From NCBI GenBank assembly GCA_963747835.1, contig CAVVGO010000005.1:2480001-2544000 (forward strand): a DNA stretch of 64,000 nt, written 5' to 3'. Positions 20,374 through 28,702 of this stretch are shown one piece after another. Position 1 is the stretch's first letter. The number at the start of each line of letters is the position of its first letter. This DNA comes from JAJPKK01 sp963747835 (GTDB taxonomy: Bacteria; Pseudomonadota; Alphaproteobacteria; Rhizobiales; Xanthobacteraceae). The notes beneath the pieces are model-generated. The model was not told the origin of the DNA and ran no database searches. It worked only from the letters and a program-made list of their open reading frames with translations. The translations under genes were made by a program, and so were the position numbers.

Positions 20374-21246
20374 ATGGCGGGCGTATCCACGTTGACGGAC
20401 CGGACCACGGAGGCCTCGCGCGCTCCGTCCGAGCCCGGCATCCTGGTTGTCGATGACATCGTCAAGGCGTTCGACACGCCCGAGGGATCGCTGGTGGCGG
20501 TCGATCACGTCTCCCTCAGCGTCCGACAGGGCGAGTTCCTGGCCGTGATCGGCCCCTCCGGCTGCGGCAAGTCCACCCTGTTCAACATCATCGGCGGCCT
20601 GCTCGACGGTTATGGCGGCGTCGTCTCGGTCGCGGGTGAAACCGTGCACGGCCCGCATCCGGCGATCGGAATGGTGTTCCAGGAGGAGTCGACCTTCCCG
20701 TGGCGCACCGTGATCGAGAACGTCGCCTTCCCGCTTGAGATCGCCGGCATGCGCAAGGACGAGCGCCACGCCAAGGCCAAGAAGTTCATCGCGCTGGTCG
20801 GCCTCAACGGCTTCGAGAACCGCTATCCGGCGGAACTCTCCGGCGGCATGCGCCAGCGCGTCGCGATTGCCCGCACGCTCGCGTCCGAGCCGAAAATCCT
20901 GCTGATGGACGAGCCGTTCGCGTCGCTCGATGAACAAACGCGGCTCCTGCTCGGCGACAAGGTGCTGCAGATCCAGCAGGACCTGAAGCAGACCACCCTC
21001 CTCATCACCCACAACATCACCGAGGCGGTGCAACTCGCTGACCGCGTGCTGGTGATGAGCTACCGGCCCGGCAAGGTGAAGCGCGTGGTCGACATCAACC
21101 TGCCGCGCCCGCGGTCCTCCGACGTGGTGTCGAGCGAGGCGTTCGGCCGCTACGTGGCGGCGTTGTGGAGCGACCTGCGCGAAGAGGCGAGCCGCGGAAT
21201 GGAGGACGAGGAAACCCGCGCGCTGCATGCCGGAGAAGCCTCGTGA
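20374..21246 (+). CDS. ABC transporter ATP-binding protein, NitT/TauT (SsuB/TauB) type
   Basis: 290 residues. Walker A GPSGCGKST, Q-loop MVFQEE, signature LSGGMRQRVAI and Walker B ILLMDEPFASLDEQTR are intact, followed by the switch His in LLITHN. This subfamily powers import of nitrate, taurine, sulfonates, thiamine precursors or aromatic acids. The stop overlaps the start of the first permease (GTGA), so the transporter genes are translationally coupled. Confidence 0.96.
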   Translation: MAGVSTLTDRTTEASRAPSEPGILVVDDIVKAFDTPEGSLVAVDHVSLSVRQGEFLAVIGPSGCGKSTLFNIIGGLLDGYGGVVSVAGETVHGPHPAIGMVFQEESTFPWRTVIENVAFPLEIAGMRKDERHAKAKKFIALVGLNGFENRYPAELSGGMRQRVAIARTLASEPKILLMDEPFASLDEQTRLLLGDKVLQIQQDLKQTTLLITHNITEAVQLADRVLVMSYRPGKVKRVVDINLPRPRSSDVVSSEAFGRYVAALWSDLREEASRGMEDEETRALHAGEAS

Positions 21247-22013
21247 CCGCCGCGGCGATCACGCGCTCCCGCGGGTTTCCGCTGGTGCTGGGGCTCGGGT
21301 CGCTGGTGGTCACGATCCTCGCTATCGAGATTCTGATCCGCGTCGGTGTCATCAATCGCTTCATCGTTCCGCTGCCGTCGCAAATCGTGATGGCGTTCGA
21401 GCGCGTCATCACCGAGGAGGACATCGGCGAGCGATTCCGCCTGACATTCTTCGAGGCATTCACCGCAGGCGCGATGATCACCATCGTCGGCGTCCTGCTG
21501 GGGCTGTTGCTGTTCCGGGTCAATATCCTGCGCCAGGCGACCGAGACCTGGGTGGCCGCGATGGCGTCGGCGCCGACCGTGCTGATGTACCCGCTGTTCC
21601 TGGTGATCTTCGGCCGCAGCGTGTGGACCATCATCATGATGGGTTTCGTCGCCGGCCTGCCGCCGGTGATCCTCAAGACCATCGAGGGCCTCTCCGGCAC
21701 CCGGCGCGTGCTCATCAATGTGGGCCGCTCCTTCAATCTCACCGGGCCGCAACTGTTCATCAAGATCCTGTTCCCGGCGGCGCTGCCGACCATCTTCGTC
21801 GGCGTCCGGCTCGGGCTGATCTTCACCTTGATCAACGTGGTGGGCGTCGAGTTCCTGATCAATTTCGGCGGCCTCGGCCAGCTCATCAACGATCTCGCGG
21901 AACGCTACGACCTGCCCGGCACCTACGCGGCGATCTGCTTCGTCATCCTTGTCAGCGTGGTGTTCTTCGTCATAACCGAATGGATCGAGCGATGGCTGAG
22001 GCCGGTCGACTGA
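21243..22013 (+). CDS. ABC transporter permease, NitT/TauT type
   Basis: 256 residues, about six membrane segments. The start is GTG at 21243, sharing GTGA with the ATPase stop and preceded by GGAGAAG. The BPD_transp_1 EAA-type loop for the ATPase is at GRSFNLTGPQLFIKILFPAALP, and VRLGLIFTLINVVGVEFL is typical of this subfamily. It forms the membrane channel together with the next permease, whose gene overlaps by 22 bases. Confidence 0.95.
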   Translation: MTAAAITRSRGFPLVLGLGSLVVTILAIEILIRVGVINRFIVPLPSQIVMAFERVITEEDIGERFRLTFFEAFTAGAMITIVGVLLGLLLFRVNILRQATETWVAAMASAPTVLMYPLFLVIFGRSVWTIIMMGFVAGLPPVILKTIEGLSGTRRVLINVGRSFNLTGPQLFIKILFPAALPTIFVGVRLGLIFTLINVVGVEFLINFGGLGQLINDLAERYDLPGTYAAICFVILVSVVFFVITEWIERWLRPVD

Positions 22014-22786
22014 GATTGACGGTCGCGCCGCCGGCCTGGGCCGATCCGGTCACCCAGGTGCGGGTCGCGATCATCGTCGCCATCCTGCTGGCGTGGGAGT
22101 TGATCTCGCGGTCGGGCCTGCTCTACCGCGACGTGGTACCCTCGCTCACCGCGATCGGCGCTGCGATCGTCAAGCTGCTGTCGACCCCCGACTATTACTG
22201 GAATCTCGGGGTGACGACCGGTGAGGTCGGCACTGGGCTCCTGCTCGGCGGACTGTCCGGACTGATCGCCGGGCTGGTGCTCGGCGCCAACCGGTTGCTG
22301 TCGAAATCCTTCGAGCCCTATCTCTACTATCTCGGACCGACGCCGAAGATCATCTTCTTCCCGGTCATGATCATGTGGTTCGGGGTCGGCCCCGGATCGA
22401 AGGTCGCCATGGGGGCGATCTCGTGCTTCTTCCCGATCGCGCTGTCGACCGCCGCCGGCATGCGCCAGATCGACAAGGTGCTGATCCGGGTCGGCAAGAG
22501 TTTCCGCGCCAATGCGTGGCAGATGGCGACCAAGATCTATCTTCCCGCCATGCGCCATCCGACCATCAACGGGGTGCGTCTCGGGCTTGGCGTCGCGATC
22601 ATCGGCACACTCCTCGCCGAGACCAAGCTGTCCAATCGCGGGGTCGGCTTCCTCATCATCCAGGCCTACAGCCTGTTCGATATGCCGCGTATGTACGCGA
22701 TGCTGATCGTGCTATTCGTGCTGGCGATCGGCGCCAATGCGCTGGTCGGCCGGCTGGGCGGACTTGGCTCGATCAAGCCACGCTAA
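21992..22786 (+). CDS. ABC transporter permease, NitT/TauT type (second)
   Basis: 264 residues. The ATG at 21992 lies 22 bases inside the previous gene. Features are an N-terminal membrane helix (VAIIVAILLAWELI), YLGPTPKIIFFPVMIMWFG, and the coupling loop KSFRANAWQMATKIYLPAMRHP followed by VRLGLGVAIIGTLLAET. Having two different permeases suggests a heterodimeric channel. A Shine-Dalgarno sequence for the binding-protein gene follows directly (ACAGGAGGA). Confidence 0.95.
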   Translation: MAEAGRLRLTVAPPAWADPVTQVRVAIIVAILLAWELISRSGLLYRDVVPSLTAIGAAIVKLLSTPDYYWNLGVTTGEVGTGLLLGGLSGLIAGLVLGANRLLSKSFEPYLYYLGPTPKIIFFPVMIMWFGVGPGSKVAMGAISCFFPIALSTAAGMRQIDKVLIRVGKSFRANAWQMATKIYLPAMRHPTINGVRLGLGVAIIGTLLAETKLSNRGVGFLIIQAYSLFDMPRMYAMLIVLFVLAIGANALVGRLGGLGSIKPR

Positions 22787-22804
22787 AAACAACAGGAGGA
22801 AACC

Positions 22805-23755
22805 ATGACGAAGCTCGTCGGCCTCGCGTTCGCCGTCGCGGCGGCGCTCGCCTCCCTGCCCGCTCACGCGGACGATGTCATCAAGCTCACCATCGGCCAG
22901 CGCGGCAATTGGGATACCGCGATCCCCCACCTCGGCACCAAGGCCGGCATCTTCAAGAAGCACGGCCTCGAGCTTGAGATGATCTACACCTCGGGCAGCG
23001 GCGAGACCTTGCAGCCGGTGATTGCCGGCGCCGTCGATGCCGGGCTAGCGGTCGGAACGCTCGGCGCCATCGCCGCCTATGCCAAGGGTGCGCCGGTGCG
23101 AATCATCGGGGCGCAGGCGACCGGCGCCGCCGACTACTGGTATGCCAAGACGTCGGCGCCGTTCAAGACGCTGACCGAGATGACCGACAAGAACACCATC
23201 GCATACTCCACCAACGGATCATCCACCTTCAGCGTCGTCCGCGCCTTCGCGGACGAGTTCAAGCTCAAGGCAAAGCCGATGGCGACCGGCAATGCGTCCT
23301 CGACGCTCACCGCCGTCATGACCGACCAGGTCGACGTCGGCTGGGCCTCGCCGCCGTTCGGCCTCAAGGAGATCGCGGACGGCAAGACCCGGGTGATCGC
23401 ACGGGCGACGGATTCCGTCCTGGTGCGCGGCCAGACCATCCGCACCATCGTGGCGAACGTCGAGACGCTCGCCAAGCGCAAGGATGCGATCCGCCGCTTC
23501 ATGGACGCCTATCGCGAGACCATCGCCTACATGTACAGCAACAACCCCCAGGTGATGAAGGACTACGCCGAGTTCGTCGGCGTCTCCGAGGAGGTCGCCA
23601 AACGGGCGCGCGAGGATTTCTTCCCGCGTTCGCTGGTCGAGCCGGACGAAATCCACGGGCTTGATTCACTGATGGCGGAGGCCGTGACGCTGAAGTTCAT
23701 CCCGGCCCCGCTGACCAAGCAGCAGATCGCTGAACTGATCCAAATCCAGAAGTGA
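22805..23755 (+). CDS. ABC transporter substrate-binding protein, NitT/TauT type
   Basis: 316 residues with a Sec signal peptide cleaved after about AHA (residue 22). The mature part starts DDVIKLTIGQRGNWDTAIP and has the NMT1/SsuA pattern: AGIFKKHGLELEMIYTSGSGETLQPVIAGAVDAGLAVGTLGAIAAY and a central FKTLTEM. The Shine-Dalgarno AGGAGGAAACC is excellent. It catches the substrate in the periplasm for the two permeases upstream. Substrate is unknown; the linked decarboxylase and dehydrogenase point to a carboxylic acid. Confidence 0.95.
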   Translation: MTKLVGLAFAVAAALASLPAHADDVIKLTIGQRGNWDTAIPHLGTKAGIFKKHGLELEMIYTSGSGETLQPVIAGAVDAGLAVGTLGAIAAYAKGAPVRIIGAQATGAADYWYAKTSAPFKTLTEMTDKNTIAYSTNGSSTFSVVRAFADEFKLKAKPMATGNASSTLTAVMTDQVDVGWASPPFGLKEIADGKTRVIARATDSVLVRGQTIRTIVANVETLAKRKDAIRRFMDAYRETIAYMYSNNPQVMKDYAEFVGVSEEVAKRAREDFFPRSLVEPDEIHGLDSLMAEAVTLKFIPAPLTKQQIAELIQIQK

Positions 23756-23780
23756 CCGTGGTGTTCTCGGAGGAAATGCA

Positions 23781-25277
23781 ATGTCCGTTGCCACCGTATT
23801 GAAGACGACCGCCCCCACGCTGGCGCTGCCTAAGCACCGCGACTGCTATTATGGCGGCCAGTGGGTGAAGCCCGAGGCCGGCCGCTATGTCGATACGATC
23901 AATCCGGGCACCGGGGAGGCGCTCGGGCCGGTAGCCGACGCCGGCGCGGAGGATGTCGATGCCGCCGTCGCGGCGGCCAAGCGTGCGTTCGACGACTGGC
24001 GGCGCGTGCTGCCGCTGGAGCGCGCCAAGCTCCTTAAGCGCATCGCCGCAATCTTGCGCGAGCATGCCGAAGAACTCGCCATGATCGACGCCGCCGATTG
24101 CGGCAATCCCTACACCGAGATGGTGAGCGACGCCAACGTCGCTGCCGCCCAGACCGAGTTCTTCGCCGGCCTCGTCACCGAGATGAAAGGCAACTCGATC
24201 CCGATGGGCCCCGACGCGGTCAACTTCTCGGTACGCGAGCCGCGCGGCGTCGTCGGCCGCATCATCCCGTTCAACCATCCGTTCATGTTCTGCGCCGGCA
24301 AATCCGCGGCGCCGCTCGCCGCCGGCAACACCGTGGTGATCAAGCCGCCGGAGCAGGCGCCGCTGTCGTCGCTGCGGCTGTTCGAGTTGATCGAAGGCGT
24401 GTTGCCGCCCGGCGTGTTCAATATCGTACCCGGCGGCAAGGAGGCCGGCGCCGCGCTTGCCGGCCACCGCGACGTCGCCATGATCGCGCTGATCGGCAGC
24501 GTGCCGACCGGCCGCGCCGTGATGCGCGCGGCGGCCGAAACCGTGAAGCCGGTGATGCTGGAACTCGGCGGCAAGAACGCGCTGATCGCCTATCCGGACG
24601 CCGATCCCGATGAGGTCGCCGGCGCTGTCATCGCCGGCATGAACTTCACCTGGTGCGGCCAGTCGTGCGGCTCGACCAGCCGCGCCTTTCTGCACGAGGC
24701 GATCCACGACAAGGTCGTGGACAAGGTCCGCGAGCGCATCAAGCGGTTCAAGCCCGGAATCCCGACCGATCCGGCCACCACCATGGGGGCGATCATCACC
24801 AAGACCCAATACGACCGGGTGATGAGCTTCATCGAGTCGGCGAAGAGCGAGGGCGCGCGCCTCATCAGCGGTGGTGTGCGGCCCGCCGATCCAGCCCTCG
24901 CCAAGGGCTTCTATATCGAGCCGACGGTGTTCGCCGACGTGACGCCGGCGATGCGCATCGCCCGGGAGGAGATTTTCGGCCCCGTGCTGTCGGTCCTCAA
25001 ATGGTCCGACGAGAGCAAGATGCTGGCCGAGGTCAACGCGGTCGAGTACGGGCTCACCGCCTCGATCTGGACCAACGATCTTTCGACCGCGCACCGCACC
25101 GCGATGACGGTGCAGGCTGGCTTCGTGTGGATCAACGAGGTCGGTCGGCACTTCCTCGGCGTACCGTTCGGCGGCTACAAGCAATCCGGCATCGGCCGCG
25201 AGGAATGCTTCGAGGAGATGCTGAGCTTCACCCAGGAGAAGAATATCCACGTGAAGCTGAGACCGGCCGCGAAGTGA
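23781..25277 (+). CDS. NAD(P)-dependent aldehyde dehydrogenase
   Basis: 498 residues, full length for the ALDH superfamily. The catalytic Cys is at residue 296 in NFTWCGQSCGSTSR; the general-base Glu is in VMLELGGKNAL; the cofactor region has IPFNHPF, VVIKPPEQAP and GSVPTGRAVM. The C-terminal PFGGYKQSGIGRE is intact. It is the last gene of the operon, 25 bases after the binding-protein gene, with GGAGGAAATGC upstream. In this context it probably oxidises the aldehyde made by the ThDP enzyme to an acid. Confidence 0.95.
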   Translation: MSVATVLKTTAPTLALPKHRDCYYGGQWVKPEAGRYVDTINPGTGEALGPVADAGAEDVDAAVAAAKRAFDDWRRVLPLERAKLLKRIAAILREHAEELAMIDAADCGNPYTEMVSDANVAAAQTEFFAGLVTEMKGNSIPMGPDAVNFSVREPRGVVGRIIPFNHPFMFCAGKSAAPLAAGNTVVIKPPEQAPLSSLRLFELIEGVLPPGVFNIVPGGKEAGAALAGHRDVAMIALIGSVPTGRAVMRAAAETVKPVMLELGGKNALIAYPDADPDEVAGAVIAGMNFTWCGQSCGSTSRAFLHEAIHDKVVDKVRERIKRFKPGIPTDPATTMGAIITKTQYDRVMSFIESAKSEGARLISGGVRPADPALAKGFYIEPTVFADVTPAMRIAREEIFGPVLSVLKWSDESKMLAEVNAVEYGLTASIWTNDLSTAHRTAMTVQAGFVWINEVGRHFLGVPFGGYKQSGIGREECFEEMLSFTQEKNIHVKLRPAAK

Positions 25278-25280
25278 TGG

Positions 25281-25312
25281 TCGATTTCAGATACAGCTTG
25301 AATGTCACGTAG
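25281..25312. repeat. Direct repeat, copy 1 of a 32-base sequence
   Basis: This 32-base sequence matches 25402-25433 at 27 of 32 positions and has the same orientation. Copy 2 contains the 3' end and stop of the minus-strand gene at 25412. The two copies flank a palindromic element. Confidence 0.7.
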
Positions 25313-25317
25313 TCTGC

Positions 25318-25397
25318 AGGGTGGGCATAGGCGCTCTTCGCGCCGTGCCCACGCCGTAAGGCCGGTCCGCGTGGGCACGCTTCGCTTTGCCCACCCT
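25318..25397. repeat. REP-like double hairpin
   Basis: AGGGTGGGCA at 25318-25327 and TGCCCACCCT at 25388-25397 are inverted. Inside are two hairpins: GTGGGCA...TGCCCAC at 25321-25352 and GTGGGCA...TGCCCAC at about 25371-25394. The sequence type (GTGGGCAAAGCGAAGCGTGCCCAC) is common between convergent genes in Bradyrhizobium-like genomes. It lies between the convergent genes ending at 25277 and 25412 and could also block transcription read-through. Confidence 0.75.
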
Positions 25398-25401
25398 ACA
25401 G

Positions 25402-25433
25402 TTGATTTCGGCTACAGCTTGAACGTCTCGTAG
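25402..25433. repeat. Direct repeat, copy 2 of a 32-base sequence
   Basis: Second copy of the 32-base repeat at 25281-25312 (five mismatches). It overlaps the last codons and the stop of the minus-strand gene ending at 25412. Confidence 0.7.
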
Positions 25434-26401
25434 ACCGAGGGATGGAACATCTCCTCGACCTTCATCAGCCGCGGCGACAGCCCTTGGGAATGATGATGGC
25501 GCAGGAAAGCTTCCAGCGTCTTGCGATTGGGCTCGACGCCATAGGACCAGAAGTCCTGGCCCATCAGGTCGCGCACCGCCATCAGGGTTTCCTCGACGAA
25601 GGGCAGCGTCACCTTGGTGGCGGAGGTGTCGCTCAAGGCGGCAAGCGCCGTCGCCTTCGACTGTTCGAACGCCTTGAGCACCGCGACCGGCAGCCACGGG
25701 TGCTTCTCGGCGAGCGTGCGGCGGATGCCGATGAGATGCATGATCGGGAAAATGCCGGTCCGCTTGTACCAGTCCTTGGCGGCCGCCATCGGGTCGCGGA
25801 ACAGCCAGCCGACATTAGGGTGACCGCGCTCGATGAAGGCCGGCGGGCGCGGCGCGATGAAGCCGTCGATCTCGCCGGTATCAAGTAGCCCTGAAATGGT
25901 TGCGCCTTCGGGCGCATTGTCCAGGCGCACGCCCGGCGGCAGCTTCACGGTGATCTTCTCGGGGCGCCCGGCCTCCTCGATGCCGCCCCTGATCCAATGG
26001 ATGTCGGCGGGCTTCACGCCGAAATCGTCCTCCAGGATCGCGCGCGCCCACACGTTCGCGGTGAGCTGGTATTCCGGCACGCCGACCTTCTTGCCCTTGA
26101 GGTCCTTCGGCTCCTTGATGCGGTCGGTGCGCACATAGATGGAGGTATGACGAAACGCCTTCGACACGAAGGCCGGAATGCCGACATACGGACACTCGCC
26201 CAGCGCGGTCTTGACCGTGAAGCTCGACAGCGACAGCTCGCAGATGTCGAAATCGACCGAGCGGAACGCGCGGAAGAATATCTCCTCCGGCGACAAGGTC
26301 ATGAACACCGGATCGACCCCATCGATGCGGACGGCGCCGTTGATCAGGGGACGGTTGCGATCATAGTCGCCGACGGCGACGGAGAGGTTGAGATTGGACA
26401 T
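25412..26401 (-). CDS. 4,5-dihydroxyphthalate decarboxylase-like / ABC substrate-binding-fold protein
   Basis: 329 residues. It resembles proteins annotated as 4,5-dihydroxyphthalate decarboxylase or PhnD-like binding proteins: LSVAVGDYDRNRPLINGAV, DFDICELSLSSF, PAFVSKAFRHTSIYVR, LKGKKVGVPEYQLTANVW and GFIAPRPPAFIERG. No signal peptide is seen from the ATG at 26401, which has GGGAAC upstream, so it is probably cytoplasmic. The open frame up to 26458 gives a less likely extension. It converges on the ThDP/ABC/ALDH operon and may belong to the same catabolic locus. Whether it is an enzyme or a binding protein cannot be told from sequence alone. Confidence 0.88.
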   Translation of the reverse strand: MSNLNLSVAVGDYDRNRPLINGAVRIDGVDPVFMTLSPEEIFFRAFRSVDFDICELSLSSFTVKTALGECPYVGIPAFVSKAFRHTSIYVRTDRIKEPKDLKGKKVGVPEYQLTANVWARAILEDDFGVKPADIHWIRGGIEEAGRPEKITVKLPPGVRLDNAPEGATISGLLDTGEIDGFIAPRPPAFIERGHPNVGWLFRDPMAAAKDWYKRTGIFPIMHLIGIRRTLAEKHPWLPVAVLKAFEQSKATALAALSDTSATKVTLPFVEETLMAVRDLMGQDFWSYGVEPNRKTLEAFLRHHHSQGLSPRLMKVEEMFHPSVYETFKL

Positions 26402-26704
26402 GAATGTTCCCGGCTGGAAAGAACGCAAATGGCGCGGCCGCCATCCCTCACTCGCCATCGCAGTTCATCGCGGCCATCAAGCCCGAACATCACGATGTGA
26501 AGAAATCACGACCAACCGAGTTGGTATAGCGCGACGGCCGTGACGGTGCCAACCCCGCGTACCCCCGACGAGCCCGGCGACGACGTTCGCAGAGGCGGTG
26601 CGCCCGTCATTGGAACGTGGTAGTCTCCCCTTAAGGAGCATGCACCGATCATGCCGATCGGCGGATTATGCGTCCTGAAATAATAACAACAGGAGGAGAT
26701 TGGT

Positions 26705-28264
26705 ATGAAATACGCTTTGTTGATTTCGGCTGCGCTGCTGACGGCCATTGCCCACGGGCAGCCGGCATCCGCACAAACGGGGCCGATCGACCTCGTCAAA
26801 CAGGCCCTCGCGGCGGAAGGCGGCGTCGATGCTGTGCGCGCCATCAAGACCCTGGTCATGAAGGCCGATGCCAAACATTGGGAGCCCGGCCAATCCAACA
26901 GCGTAAACGGCGAGTCCCGCTTCCTCGGCGATTCCAAGGTCACGGTCAGTGCCGACTTTGCGGGCAAAGACGGCACCCTCGTCCGCTATGACTGGGATCG
27001 CGATATGAAATACCCGGCCGTCGAGCGGCTGAAATACAGCGAGATCAGGTATCCGACCTTCGGCGCCGTGGTCGACGATAAGGGCCAAGTCACGCCGATG
27101 TCGGCGATCCGGCTCGCGGCTACTTTGCGCGAAGGCTTCCGCGCGTCACCGAAGCTGATGCTGTACGCCTTGGACGCGCCGCAAAACCTGTCGGCGATCG
27201 AAGACCAGAAATTCGGCAACCAGACCCTGCCGGCGGTCGCCGTCAGCAACGGACCCAACAAGTTCATCATCATGTTCGATCGGGCGAGCAAGCTGCCGGC
27301 GGTGGTGCGCACGCGCGACGAAGACAACATCTGGGGCGACTCCAACTATGACATGATCTTGAGCGACTGGAAAACGGTCGCCGGCGTCAAGTTCGCCTAT
27401 TCGCGCTCGTTCAAGCTCAACGACATGGAAATCCAGCGGATGACCTACACGGATATCGAGGTCAACCCGACGCTGGCCCCCGCGACCTTCGCGGTTCCCG
27501 ATGCCGTCAAGACGGCGGCTAAGCCTGCGGCGACCACGAACGTCCCCTACCAATGGGTCATGCGGCGTCTCTTCCTCGGCCGCTTCACCGATAGCGACGC
27601 CATCTACTTCCCGCCCAGCGGCAGCTTCAAGCTGGTCGAACTTGGTCCCAACGTCCAAATGGTTCAGGGCGGCGGCGCCAACAATCTGATCGTCAACATG
27701 AAGGACGGCCTCGTGGTGGTCGATGCGCCCACCGACGAGGGTCAGTCGAAATGGGTGATCGACGCCGCCAAGGCGAAGTATCCCGGCAAGCCGATCAAGA
27801 CGTTGATCCTTACCCACCATCACATGGACCACACCGGCGGCATGCGCGCCTTCGCGGCCGAGGGGGCGACGGTCATCGTTCCCACCCCCGACAAGGCCTA
27901 TTTCGAAAACGTCATCAAGACCCCGCATGCTTTGGAGCCGGACGCCGAACAGAAGGCCATGAAGGCGGCGAACGTCCAGGACGTGAAGGACAGCCTCTCG
28001 CTCAAGGACGACACGGTCGAGATCAATCTCTACAACATCCCGAACCCGCACGTGGAAGGAATGTTCATTGTCCACGTTGTGAAGGACAACATCGTGTGGG
28101 TCACGGACCTCGTGTCGCCGCGCGGACCGGTAGGGCGCAATCCCGGCACCGTCGCGGTGGGCGACGCCCTGCGCGCGCACAACATCACCGGCGCGACGAT
28201 CGCCGGCGGTCACGGCGTGACCACGAAGCAGGCCGACATCGCGCCCGCTCTCGCGACGAACTGA
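26705..28264 (+). CDS. Secreted metallo-beta-lactamase-fold hydrolase
   Basis: 519 residues. A signal peptide ends at about ASA (residue 24). The N-terminal half (to about residue 285) is a beta-rich region with GESRFLG and YTDIEVNPTLAPATF. The C-terminal half is an MBL domain: NNLIVNMKDGLVVVDAP, the zinc motif THHHMDHTGG at about residue 372, and the later His in AGGHG near residue 500. The Shine-Dalgarno CAGGAGGAGAT is strong. A clear intrinsic terminator follows. Substrate is unknown; a periplasmic lactonase or esterase role is possible. Confidence 0.92.
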   Translation: MKYALLISAALLTAIAHGQPASAQTGPIDLVKQALAAEGGVDAVRAIKTLVMKADAKHWEPGQSNSVNGESRFLGDSKVTVSADFAGKDGTLVRYDWDRDMKYPAVERLKYSEIRYPTFGAVVDDKGQVTPMSAIRLAATLREGFRASPKLMLYALDAPQNLSAIEDQKFGNQTLPAVAVSNGPNKFIIMFDRASKLPAVVRTRDEDNIWGDSNYDMILSDWKTVAGVKFAYSRSFKLNDMEIQRMTYTDIEVNPTLAPATFAVPDAVKTAAKPAATTNVPYQWVMRRLFLGRFTDSDAIYFPPSGSFKLVELGPNVQMVQGGGANNLIVNMKDGLVVVDAPTDEGQSKWVIDAAKAKYPGKPIKTLILTHHHMDHTGGMRAFAAEGATVIVPTPDKAYFENVIKTPHALEPDAEQKAMKAANVQDVKDSLSLKDDTVEINLYNIPNPHVEGMFIVHVVKDNIVWVTDLVSPRGPVGRNPGTVAVGDALRAHNITGATIAGGHGVTTKQADIAPALATN

Positions 28265-28297
28265 CGCTTTATTAGCGACCCGCAAGGTCCACGGCCC

Positions 28298-28335
28298 GCG
28301 GCGTTCGGCACCAGCCGGACGCCGCGTTTTTATTT
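28298..28335 (+). terminator. Rho-independent terminator
   Basis: GCGGCGTTCGG at 28298-28308 pairs with CCGGACGCCGC at 28315-28325 (one G-T pair), with a 6-base loop, followed by GTTTTTATTT. It lies 33 bases after the stop of the metallo-hydrolase gene. Confidence 0.9.
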
Positions 28336-28702
28336 GCAAGGGCGCAGCAATTTCCAACGCAGCCCGCATGAGCCCAACGACATGCGGGGCTGATCTCGAG
28401 ATGACCCCGGATATCTCTCCGTTCATCCGGGCTGCATAGTTGTGCACATCACCTCTCCTGTACAAAACAGCATAGCGGCGGATTCAAACCCGCTATATCG
28501 TCTTCAACGTGCGGCTGATTCGAATGTAGCCCGCGTTCAGCCTTAGACATCCTGGAACGTGAAATATGACGGCGACTTGCAACGCGCCCTGGCGGGCCGT
28601 TGCGAGGGTGCGCCTTCGTGCGCCGGATCGACTCACTCCACGGATTTGGAAATGACGCTCGCAAAATCGAAAGGTGCCCTAGCCGTAAGGAGGAGTTGGA
28701 CG
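28336..28702. other. Intergenic region upstream of porin gene
   Basis: These 367 bases lie between the terminator and the start of the outer-membrane protein gene. I see no convincing gene. The frame open from 28559 into the porin is an N-terminal extension without signal-peptide character; AAGGAGGAG at about 28687-28695 marks the true start. Confidence 0.4.

Noticed and set aside
23697..25250. 517-residue open frame on the minus strand opposite the aldehyde dehydrogenase
   Set aside because: It is rich in H, R, G and D, as expected from the complement of GC-rich coding DNA, and the plus strand encodes a complete ALDH with all catalytic residues.
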